A stretch of 5,166 nt of DNA from Candidatus Poseidoniales archaeon (lineage in GTDB: Archaea > Thermoplasmatota > Poseidoniia > Poseidoniales > Poseidoniaceae), in contig QQSG01000130.1 in the NCBI GenBank assembly GCA_003602665.1, positions 4,561-9,726 on the forward strand. The letters are read 5' to 3'. Of this stretch, positions 1-5,166 are shown in pieces (the stretch's first letter is position 1; each line of letters opens with the position of its first letter). Below the pieces are notes generated by a model. It was not told the origin of the DNA, searched no databases, and was given only the letters and a program-made list of their open reading frames with translations. The position numbers and the translations under genes are program-made.

Positions 1-812
1 CTTGTGGCATAGCTTATGTTCAACTATATGCCGATGAAAACCTTACTGAATTAGCGTCATTAGATCGAGATTTAACCATTAATGATAGTTGGGAAGTTAT
101 TGCTCAGGGTTGTTACTTTGATCGGGTGAATTTCTATCTCGGTTCCTCAGAGATGCCGATTATGCATGGCTGTGTAGGATATTCTAAACCCGATTGGGAT
201 TGGATACAAGACAACCAACCTGGTTTTGATCTTGACGCTGAACTTGAACGAGTGAATCGAAATGAGGAAAGACCTGTGGATTTTTTCCAAAATTTTACGC
301 AAGCAGTGATCAGCAAGAATTATTCTGTTTGGCATAGCATGCTTGCTGATGAAGTTCATGCAATCAACAGTAATCTCAGTTATCAAAAAGAAAATTTAAA
401 TGAAACGTTCTTCGAAAACTTCACCAATGCATTGGGAACGATTGAATTTGATAATGCCTCACGGATGGATTTAGCACAAAGCCATTGGAGGCTGGTTCAA
501 TCATACTTCCCAAATTCCAATCCGACTTTCAATTGGAGTTTCGACCCAAATAATGGTGGTCTTATGTGGGAAGTTGCCTCCCCAATCGCTGAATCTGCAT
601 TATTACAAGATAGAATTTACAACTCCACTGGCTGGGGTTATGATGGAATCTTTATCGAATCTACAGGACACAACATCATGACATGGGTTGCAGGTCCAAA
701 TACGACTCCTTTACTCAATGAATATCTGTTGACGATTGTGGTTGATCGTAACGCTGAGGGTAATTTCAGTATCGTGGGCATGGCTGATTATACTGTAGAC
801 GTTTCCAGATAG
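1..812 (+). CDS. Secreted, sequon-rich hypothetical protein (5' end outside the window)
   Basis: I do not recognise the family. The frame is open from codon 3-5 to the TAG at 810-812, giving 269 visible residues with no stop, so the gene starts left of the window and the GTG at 126 is an internal valine. Three cysteines sit at visible residues 1, 37 and 57 and none after, which suggests a disulfide-stabilised N-terminal part whose fourth partner may lie upstream. Of 26 Asn, 12 are in N-X-S/T sequons (NLT, NDS, NFT twice, NYS, NLS, NET, NAS, NWS, NST, NTT, NFS), as expected for a glycosylated exported protein. No membrane segment is visible and the C-terminus (ending TVDVSR) is soluble. The stretch around visible residues 92-121 (FFQNFTQAVI, then SVWHSMLADEV) faintly recalls the start of an NTF2/SnoaL-like fold, but that is only an impression. 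It is followed in the same direction by the bitopic protein gene after 118 bases. Confidence 0.85.
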   Translation, partial: CGIAYVQLYADENLTELASLDRDLTINDSWEVIAQGCYFDRVNFYLGSSEMPIMHGCVGYSKPDWDWIQDNQPGFDLDAELERVNRNEERPVDFFQNFTQAVISKNYSVWHSMLADEVHAINSNLSYQKENLNETFFENFTNALGTIEFDNASRMDLAQSHWRLVQSYFPNSNPTFNWSFDPNNGGLMWEVASPIAESALLQDRIYNSTGWGYDGIFIESTGHNIMTWVAGPNTTPLLNEYLLTIVVDRNAEGNFSIVGMADYTVDVSR

Positions 813-827
813 TATCCCTGTCCGAGC

Positions 828-845
828 ATCCTCTGCTTTGAGGGT
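828..845 (+). terminator. Weak hairpin and pyrimidine-rich tract after the first gene
   Basis: ATCCTC at 828-833 can pair with GAGGGT at 840-845 (six pairs, one G-T wobble) around a six-base loop, starting 15 bases after the first gene's stop codon. No T-run follows directly. A pyrimidine-rich tract (CTTTTCTCCCCCC, 885-897) lies further on and could be the actual archaeal-type stop signal. Either element, or neither, may be the 3' end of the upstream transcript. Confidence 0.2.
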
Positions 846-912
846 ATTCAACGAACAAGGGTGCATGCCTGGTTTACGAACTTGCTTTTCTCCCCCCAAA
901 TGATAACAATGA

Positions 913-917
913 GGAGG
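913..917 (+). promoter_or_regulatory. Shine-Dalgarno site GGAGG of the bitopic protein gene
   Basis: GGAGG lies 13 bases before the ATG at 931. That is a little longer than the usual spacing, but it is the only ATG nearby. The in-frame TGA at 910-912 rules out any start further upstream, so the site and that stop together fix the start. It is the only strong ribosome-binding site seen in the window. Confidence 0.6.
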
Positions 918-930
918 AACAGCGGGATTC

Positions 931-2220
931 ATGACCTCTTGGGTGAACACATGGGAAGACCTTCCTGAGGGTCAATGGCTGTCCAACGATGAACAAGGCA
1001 GAAATTGGTTTCTTGACCATCAAGGAAACCATTGGTTTTCCGATTCTGGTGGTTATCGGATGTACGTTGTCGAATCAACCGATGCGGCGCAGGAAGTGGA
1101 ACCTTCACCAGAATCTGAAGAGCCGGTTGCTGTGGAATCGGTCGCGGAGGATGTGGCATCCCGTCGGAACAAGTTCGTTTTCGTCGGGGCTGGTCTGGTT
1201 GTCCTCGTGGTCGTGGCATCCGCATTGTTCGTTTTCCTTGGCGACGACGAGGAACCTGCTTTTCGTGAAGTCATTTACTGGTCGGATTCTGGTCGCGGGT
1301 TTTCATTTCACGACGAGTATGCGGAAATGGTGTATCCTAACGACGACAGTGAATCGTTTTGCGAGGAGTGGGACACTGAATATCAGAATTTTTACTTCCG
1401 ATACGCCAAAGAACTCGACGAAGGGAGCCCTGTGCCGTTGACCGACACGTGCCATTCTCGAATGGCCTACGACGAATACGAACTCACGTACGAGGGCGAC
1501 GATATGTTTCGAATGTGTATGTGGGACCAAGGAGTGGCGCAATGCAAAGACATCTACGTGTTCGCAGACGCCATAGTGATTCGTAATAATTACGAAAACA
1601 GTTGTCAGATTCTCATCAGCAACATTGAACCATCATCAATTACCAACCGTTCCTTGTACATGTTTTCTGAGGTCATTTTGAACGGAGAGATTCGTTTCGA
1701 TATTAACGACCCATGGACGGATCAATTTTTGCAAATCAGCAGGGACACGTACAACGAAGCTAAATCTCTGGATTGCTTTTTCCCACAATATGAATACGAT
1801 GGCCCGAGGATGATCTTTGAGAGTGATTCTGGTGAAGCGAGCCAAGCTACGAACGATTCACTGGCCACCGTCTTGGTTGCACAAGATCAATACACGGTGG
1901 ATTACAGAGACGTCCAGTTCCTTTTGACAACCACCGTTGGGCAGGTGGAATGCGATCTGGTTGGCATGGAGAGCGTTGAAAATTCATCTACGGGCGAAGT
2001 TGAAATTCGTGAAAGCGAGACATCGGAAGCGGCGTGCATCGTCCAACTCTACGACACCGAAGGTGAGCTTGAATATTGGCCCCACCTCTCCACCGGCGAC
2101 ATGTTGGTGGTCAAAGAAAACGGTCAGCAAGTCTGTGCATCTTCCTGTCTTGCTGATTTACAGGTTCTTCATCTTGGTGAATATCTGTACCGTGTCAATC
2201 TCGAAGTCAATGAAGCATGA
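931..2220 (+). CDS. Bitopic membrane protein: Trp-rich cytoplasmic repeat, one TM helix, Cys-rich outer domain
   Basis: Function unknown; 429 residues. The start is fixed by GGAGG at 913-917 and an in-frame TGA at 910-912. Residues 16-48 form a Trp/Gly-rich module with a nine-residue period: QGRNWFLDH (22-30), QGNHWFSDS (31-39) and a degenerate GGYRMYVVE (40-48), preceded by W16. An acidic, Pro/Ser/Glu-rich linker (about 49-76) leads to RRNK (78-81) and one hydrophobic helix (82-103). The positive charges before the helix and DDEE after it predict N-in, C-out. The outer part (about 325 residues) has ten cysteines, at 144, 174, 196, 205, 225, 282, 341, 369, 402 and 406, an even number that fits disulfides. 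It has only three sequons (NRS 239, NSS 351, NDS 308). Residues from about 311 on alternate strand-like segments and may be a separate beta domain. There is no catalytic motif. The gene is richer in G+C than its neighbours. A sensor or surface-anchoring role is possible but unproven. Confidence 0.88.
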   Translation: MTSWVNTWEDLPEGQWLSNDEQGRNWFLDHQGNHWFSDSGGYRMYVVESTDAAQEVEPSPESEEPVAVESVAEDVASRRNKFVFVGAGLVVLVVVASALFVFLGDDEEPAFREVIYWSDSGRGFSFHDEYAEMVYPNDDSESFCEEWDTEYQNFYFRYAKELDEGSPVPLTDTCHSRMAYDEYELTYEGDDMFRMCMWDQGVAQCKDIYVFADAIVIRNNYENSCQILISNIEPSSITNRSLYMFSEVILNGEIRFDINDPWTDQFLQISRDTYNEAKSLDCFFPQYEYDGPRMIFESDSGEASQATNDSLATVLVAQDQYTVDYRDVQFLLTTTVGQVECDLVGMESVENSSTGEVEIRESETSEAACIVQLYDTEGELEYWPHLSTGDMLVVKENGQQVCASSCLADLQVLHLGEYLYRVNLEVNEA

Positions 2221-2230
2221 TGCGAGATAC

Positions 2231-2297
2231 GCTTGAGCAAGCACGGTTGGTTAACCTCCTCTCGTGAGGATATAAGGGTGAAACTGTCGAGTTTCCC
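2231..2297. terminator. Cluster of three hairpins between convergent genes
   Basis: Three perfect or near-perfect inverted repeats follow each other just after the stop codon at 2220. They are GCTT/AAGC around GAGC (2231-2242), TCCTC/GAGGA around TCGT (2257-2270), and GAAACT/AGTTTC around GTCG (2280-2295), the last extended by GG/CC across a bulged T (2277-2297). An 8-base palindrome GGTTAACC (2249-2256) sits between the first two. Being palindromic, they would fold in transcripts from either side, which suits a two-way terminator or transcript 3'-end protection. No T-run directly follows the third stem on the plus strand (the nearest is TTTT at 2310-2313), so termination is inferred from position. 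A small structured RNA is the alternative. Confidence 0.35.
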
Positions 2298-2346
2298 GGT
2301 ACGTGCATGTTTTATGTGCAATTTGATAATCGTCAATCTTTGTGAT

Positions 2347-2799
2347 TTACTCTTCCTCGCCTTGGGAAATGAGAATTGATTTGGGCTTTATTGGTGCTGG
2401 TTTTTCTTTTAATTTAGACAAGTGTGGATACTTTCTCAGAACGAGCGATTGTATTCTCTTATCGGCGGACTGATAGCTGAAAAAAGGATATGCCAGTTTT
2501 TTCGGTATCCTCGCTGTTCGAGCTAAATTTTTTGTGGCTTTGTTTAATCTCGACGTGTATGCAGTACTCACAACGATACTCATGATAAGGAGTATAAATC
2601 CAATAATGAAACTTCCACAAAATAACGAACCATCTGAACTGTTCCATGCGTCTTCAATCGATAAAATAGGAATGATAATTAAGAATATGAAACTGATTAT
2701 GAGAAGGAACATGCCGGAATTAGACTCCCCCTTGATCGAAAGAAATGTCTCATAACTTTCAACCAATAGGGCTTCTTCATTGCTCTCAACTTCATTCAT
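2347..2799 (-). CDS. Small membrane protein with two TM helices, unknown function
   Basis: 150 residues; family not recognised. ATG at 2799-2797, TAA at 2349-2347. An acidic N-terminal stretch (MNEVESNEEALL) of about 28 residues is followed by two strongly hydrophobic helices, about residues 29-48 and 58-82. The short loop between them contains the sequon WNSSD, consistent with exposure outside the cell. The tail (about 83-150) is basic (RLNKATKNLARTARIPKK, then a Lys/Arg-rich region) and ends in the acidic GEEE, so both termini are predicted inside. No catalytic or metal-binding motif is seen. There is no clear Shine-Dalgarno sequence; a TATA-like element about 25-33 bases upstream would suit a leaderless transcript. 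The 85-base gap to the gene before it carries a perfect palindrome. It converges on the bitopic protein gene. The plan (short N-tail, two helices, cytoplasmic C-tail) resembles the preceding gene, without visible sequence similarity. Confidence 0.82.
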   Translation of the reverse strand: MNEVESNEEALLVESYETFLSIKGESNSGMFLLIISFIFLIIIPILSIEDAWNSSDGSLFCGSFIIGFILLIMSIVVSTAYTSRLNKATKNLARTARIPKKLAYPFFSYQSADKRIQSLVLRKYPHLSKLKEKPAPIKPKSILISQGEEE

Positions 2800-2823
2800 G
2801 TTATTCCCGATACCCCCTACCTT

Positions 2824-2832
2824 TGATTAAAC
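2824..2832 (-). promoter_or_regulatory. TATA-like box upstream of the 150-residue membrane protein gene
   Basis: On the minus strand this reads GTTTAATCA, about 25-33 bases before the ATG at 2799. That matches the usual distance between an archaeal TATA box and the start site if the message is leaderless, which would agree with the lack of a clear ribosome-binding site. The match to the TTTAWA-like consensus is imperfect and the region is A/T-rich, so this is tentative. Confidence 0.3.
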
Positions 2833-2852
2833 TTACTCCAATTAGATTTTTT

Positions 2853-2872
2853 TCACAATCTTGGGATTGTGA
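2853..2872. promoter_or_regulatory. Perfect 8+8 palindrome, possible operator or hairpin
   Basis: TCACAATC (2853-2860) and GATTGTGA (2865-2872) are exact inverted copies separated by TTGG. The element lies 12 bases past the stop of the 233-residue protein gene and about 20 bases upstream of the TATA-like box of the next gene. As DNA it has the size and symmetry of a dimeric regulator's site in an activator position. As RNA on the minus strand it would be an eight-pair tetraloop hairpin, but it is followed by a run of A rather than U, which argues against a classic terminator. Which of these it is cannot be settled from sequence alone. Confidence 0.4.
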
Positions 2873-2884
2873 TGTTTACAAATT

Positions 2885-3586
2885 TTATTCCCGAATTTCT
2901 AAGCCTGTAACGAAGACATAATCTTCCTCAGTAAATTTGGATAACTCAAACGGTTTTTGTCCTTTGGTGTGGATTTCGTAGTTGTTGTATGTGGTTGTCA
3001 TTCCATCTTCATCAGTATACTCTCCCGTTGTACGTTGAATAAATGAATCATATTGAAGAATAATCTTTTTCCTCATACGGGGTGTCATACCAAATCTACT
3101 TGTCATGAGAACAATAGCGTTTTCTTCTCCCAAATGACGTAGATGTTGTTTCTTGCTGAACGTACCCCAGCATAAAAATGCAAACAATAAAATGGCCATG
3201 ATGTACATCATTACGGCTATGACTTTATCCATTGGCTCTATGATTTCTATACCAGATGAATCGTATTCCCATGGTTCCTGTATCCCGTAATTTTGACACC
3301 GATAGGTTCCATCTTCAACTTCCGTCACCTTGTTGGGGCATTCCCACGGTGATAGATGGTAGGTATCACTAATGAATGAGAAGGCAGCTATCAGCGCAAA
3401 TACAAAGAGAATCATTCGACCCATGACATCAAAGAAATCTCTGTACTTTGTCACTTCTCTTGGTTCATGAGGCTGGAATTGGTTTGATGTATTGTCTGGT
3501 TCATCAATGATTCTTTCAGGATCCACATTTGTATTCTCTGAGATGTCCCAGAATGCACCTTGATTGTTACCTTCCTTCTCAGTCAT
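2885..3586 (-). CDS. Two-TM membrane protein with long cytoplasmic tails, unknown function
   Basis: 233 residues; family not recognised. ATG at 3586-3584, TAA at 2887-2885. The N-terminal 50 residues are polar and acidic (for example NVDPERIIDEPDN) and look disordered. Helix 1 is about 57-75, helix 2 about 122-143. The roughly 45-residue loop between them is probably outside the cell and holds two cysteines (C83 in WECPNK, C97 in YRCQN) well placed for one disulfide. After helix 2, the basic segments SKKQHLRH and RMRKK indicate a cytoplasmic tail of about 90 residues. Its end (SFIQRTTGEYTDEDG, then TTTYNNYEIHTKG, then DYVFVTGLEIRE) looks strand-rich, like a small beta domain, but matches no domain I know. 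The only sequon (NTS at 32) would be cytoplasmic. No ribosome-binding site is evident. A TATA-like box lies about 120 bases upstream. It precedes the other two-helix gene by 85 bases and follows the ELW-repeat gene by 137 bases. Confidence 0.83.
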   Translation of the reverse strand: MTEKEGNNQGAFWDISENTNVDPERIIDEPDNTSNQFQPHEPREVTKYRDFFDVMGRMILFVFALIAAFSFISDTYHLSPWECPNKVTEVEDGTYRCQNYGIQEPWEYDSSGIEIIEPMDKVIAVMMYIMAILLFAFLCWGTFSKKQHLRHLGEENAIVLMTSRFGMTPRMRKKIILQYDSFIQRTTGEYTDEDGMTTTYNNYEIHTKGQKPFELSKFTEEDYVFVTGLEIRE

Positions 3587-3705
3587 ATCTACAAATCATA
3601 CGCTGTTGGTAATGAAATCTTTGCCGACATGCTCTTTGTAAACCGCAGCATTGTTCATTACCATTCATCATTCAAGTACTTGCCTCAGAATGAAGGTTCA
3701 TGTCG

Positions 3706-3716
3706 AATTTAAAATT
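3706..3716 (-). promoter_or_regulatory. TATA-like A/T box in the gap after the ELW-repeat gene
   Basis: The minus strand reads AATTTTAAATT, a good match to an archaeal TATA box, starting 8 bases after the stop codon of the ELW-repeat gene. If used, transcription would begin roughly 26 bases on (near 3685), leaving a leader of about 100 bases before the ATG at 3586. An internal promoter would let the two-helix protein be expressed separately from the repeat protein. It could also be just A/T-rich spacer. Confidence 0.3.
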
Positions 3717-3723
3717 GAGAGAC

Positions 3724-5166
3724 TCAAGCATCATACGTGATTGTATGTTCAAACCACATTTTCCATAACTCTAATCCGTGTTCAGCATCGCTAGCACTGA
3801 AGTAATAATGTCCGTCATGGACAAGCGAAAGAGGTACACCAGGCGACCCGTTAGGTTCGGAAACTGCATTTGAAGAATTAGATTTGTGGATATTTGCTAC
3901 AAGCCATGTTGATCCATCGAATGAATCATGTGCCCATAATTCACGTCCAGATTCTGGAGTGATAGCATCAAAATAGACGATGCCATTAATCGTCTCCAGC
4001 ATACCCAAATTAGGTGAGCTCGCCCCATTTGGAACTGAAAAATTCTCGATCATCCATGTGGAACCATTCTCAAGATGATGGCTCCAGAGTTCGAGAACAG
4101 TGAAAGGATCTCCGTTGTTTGTTTTAAAGAATATTTGATTGTCAATTACGATGGGGTCTACAGTGGACTGAGGAGATGTGCCTGAGAACTGGTGTACCTT
4201 CCAAGTCGTGTCATTTGAGATAGAATATGCCCACAAATCCATGTCAAATGCATCGAAATAAAACGTATCTCCAACGAGAATATGCATGTTCACGCCGGGA
4301 TCTCCTGATGCTTCTCCTGGAGCAAGATCTGTCAGGATTCTCGCTGTATTTGTAGTAAGATTGTATGCCATAAGTTCTCGACCATGAGTTTCATCATAGA
4401 CGTCAAAATAGATTGTATCCCCAACGAGATACTCCATATTTAATCCAGGGTGTGTAAATGGTGCCATTCCAAATGAGGCAACCTTCCAAGTCGTTCCATT
4501 GACTTGATTGTGCGCCCATAAATCATGAACGTTACCTAGATCACGAGCGGTGAAATAAAGGACATCGTTGTGAATGAAATTCATGTACCAACCAGAATTC
4601 GCAGAACTGCCATGATGAATGTCTTCGACAAGCCAGGTTGAGTTATTCGCCGGGTGGTGTGCCCAAAGTTCTGTGCCATAGGTGAATGTGAAGGCTGAAA
4701 AATAAATCGTATCCCCATAAACAATTTCGATATCATCACCAGGTTGGCTTGATGTTTCTTGTGGATTGATGTCTGCAACCATCCAATAAGCGCTGGTTGT
4801 TGTATCGTAAGCCCATAACTCACGACCATACTCTTCAGTACCTGCATCAAAATAAATAATCGAATCATGGACGACGACCAACCAATATCCTGGATAACTA
4901 TTGTTTTCGCCAGAATTAATATCGGCAACCATCTGTGTTGTATCTGTTGTCAAATCATAGGCCCAAAGTTCTCTACCATGGATTCCATCATTTGCACTGA
5001 AGTAGAGTACATTGTCTACAATGATTTGCATGCCTCCAAAACTTCCTGGATAACTACTTACTGGCCCAGAGGCAACATCAGCAACCAATGAAAGTCGTTG
5101 AGTACTGCAATAGGTGGTCTGATCATCAACTTCCCCTATTTCTAAGATGCCATTTGAAACAATTCC
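3724..5166 (-). CDS. ELWxxDGT-type repeat surface protein (5' end outside the window)
   Basis: 480 residues are visible, ending at TGA 3726-3724. The frame is open to the window edge. The TTG at 5088-5086 is an internal Leu occupying the conserved M/L of the repeat consensus (L/M)VADI, so it is not the start. The protein is nearly all tandem repeats of about 50 residues: (L/M)VADINxG, xxYPG, a hydrophobic strand, G/NDxxYFxA, then GRELWAYD and a T-rich turn. This matches the bacterial and archaeal ELWxxDGT repeat, known in large extracellular proteins and thought to form beta-rich, propeller-like structures. Binding partner unknown. The 26 residues before repeat 1 contain a Cys and no ELW motif, so repeat 1 is probably the first and the missing part is the signal peptide region. 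No membrane anchor or sorting signal follows the last repeat; the protein ends FEHTITYDA. Ten sequons support export and glycosylation. It is the first of three codirectional genes, 137 bases from the next. Confidence 0.9.
   Translation of the reverse strand, partial: GIVSNGILEIGEVDDQTTYCSTQRLSLVADVASGPVSSYPGSFGGMQIIVDNVLYFSANDGIHGRELWAYDLTTDTTQMVADINSGENNSYPGYWLVVVHDSIIYFDAGTEEYGRELWAYDTTTSAYWMVADINPQETSSQPGDDIEIVYGDTIYFSAFTFTYGTELWAHHPANNSTWLVEDIHHGSSANSGWYMNFIHNDVLYFTARDLGNVHDLWAHNQVNGTTWKVASFGMAPFTHPGLNMEYLVGDTIYFDVYDETHGRELMAYNLTTNTARILTDLAPGEASGDPGVNMHILVGDTFYFDAFDMDLWAYSISNDTTWKVHQFSGTSPQSTVDPIVIDNQIFFKTNNGDPFTVLELWSHHLENGSTWMIENFSVPNGASSPNLGMLETINGIVYFDAITPESGRELWAHDSFDGSTWLVANIHKSNSSNAVSEPNGSPGVPLSLVHDGHYYFSASDAEHGLELWKMWFEHTITYDA
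3727..5088 (-). repeat. Nine tandem ELW-type protein repeats
   Basis: Units, in coding order with lengths in residues: R1 5088-4933 (52), R2 4932-4783 (50), R3 4782-4633 (50), R4 4632-4486 (49), R5 4485-4339 (49), R6 4338-4201 (46), R7 4200-4054 (49), R8 4053-3904 (50), R9 3903-3727 (59, including the C-terminal tail). The hexamers at the motif are ELWAYD, ELWAYD, ELWAHH, DLWAHN, ELMAYN, DLWAYS, ELWSHH, ELWAHD and ELWKMW. R6 is about four residues short just before the motif and R7 has lost the P-G turn. The DNA repeats are diverged and only short stretches are alike, such as GCCCATAA or GCCCAAAG on the plus strand, so the array is old rather than freshly duplicated. Confidence 0.88.

Noticed and set aside
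126..812. GTG at 126 as the start of the left-edge gene
   Set aside because: The same frame is open for 41 more codons to the window edge, with sequons and cysteines like the rest of the protein, so the GTG is an internal valine.
929..1225. Antisense ORF of 98 codons opposite the bitopic protein gene
   Set aside because: It is rich in Pro, Arg and Gln, as expected for a shadow of a richer-G+C coding strand, while the sense frame has a ribosome-binding site, a TM helix and coherent domains.
989..1441. Plus-strand ORF of 150 codons in another frame inside the bitopic protein gene
   Set aside because: Fully contained in a well-supported gene, with no start signal of its own and a composition (many Trp, Arg and Ser) typical of an out-of-frame translation.
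1937..2236. Plus-strand ORF of 99 codons overlapping the end of the bitopic protein gene
   Set aside because: Overlaps the supported frame almost entirely, has no ribosome-binding site, and passes the real stop by only 16 bases.
2853..2872. The palindrome as a mobile-element end or attachment site
   Set aside because: No transposase, integrase, target-site duplication or second copy is visible in the window.
3596..3664. Minus-strand mini-ORF of 22 codons (MVMNNAAVYKEHVGKDFITNSV would be too long to quote in full; it begins MVMNNAAVY) ending 9 bases before the 233-residue protein's ATG
   Set aside because: The composition looks protein-like and it sits 3' of the TATA-like box, but it has two stops directly before it, no ribosome-binding site and no second line of support. 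A 22-codon ORF is expected by chance.
5086..5088. TTG as the start of the ELW-repeat gene
   Set aside because: It encodes the conserved Leu/Met of a repeat consensus and the frame remains open for 26 codons to the window edge.
3727..5088. The repeat array as a CRISPR or other DNA-level repeat
   Set aside because: The periodicity of about 150 bases is in frame and conserved at protein level (ELWAYD, YFSA); the DNA copies are diverged and there are no constant-repeat and spacer units.

Overview
The window holds five protein-coding genes in a convergent arrangement: two on the plus strand (left) and three on the minus strand (right). No RNA gene, mobile element, CRISPR array or enzyme with a recognisable active site is visible. 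Both outermost genes run off the window edges. All five products appear to be exported or membrane-bound, so this looks like a cell-envelope/surface region. I did not find a convincing previously undescribed system. The parts that merit a second look are glycosylation-rich surface proteins, a modular bitopic protein and several intergenic inverted repeats.

Organism (inference): an archaeon is most likely, plausibly a marine planktonic one of the Marine Group II (Poseidoniales) kind. Supporting points are exported proteins very rich in N-X-S/T sequons, an ELWxxDGT-type repeat protein, mostly weak or absent Shine-Dalgarno sites, TATA-like A/T boxes upstream of minus-strand genes, and a Trp-rich N-terminal module on a single-span membrane protein. 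None of this is decisive, and no ribosomal or other marker gene is present.

Layout. 1-812 (+): C-terminal part of a secreted, sequon-rich protein of unknown function. 813-930: short spacer with a weak hairpin, a pyrimidine-rich tract and a GGAGG ribosome-binding site. 931-2220 (+): bitopic membrane protein with a small cytoplasmic Trp-rich repeat and a large Cys-rich outer domain, noticeably richer in G+C than its surroundings. 2221-2346: convergent spacer with three consecutive small hairpins. 2347-2799 (-) and 2885-3586 (-): two unrelated-looking small proteins that share a two-helix, both-ends-inside plan, separated by a spacer with a perfect 8+8 palindrome. 3587-3723: spacer with a TATA-like box. 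3724-5166 (-): a secreted protein made of nine ELW-type repeats of about 50 residues, open at its N-terminus.

How they work together is not known. The three minus-strand genes are codirectional, but the gaps of 85 and 137 bases and the candidate promoters in both gaps argue against one tight operon. No gene was identified with a catalytic or transport role, so any pathway assignment would be a guess.
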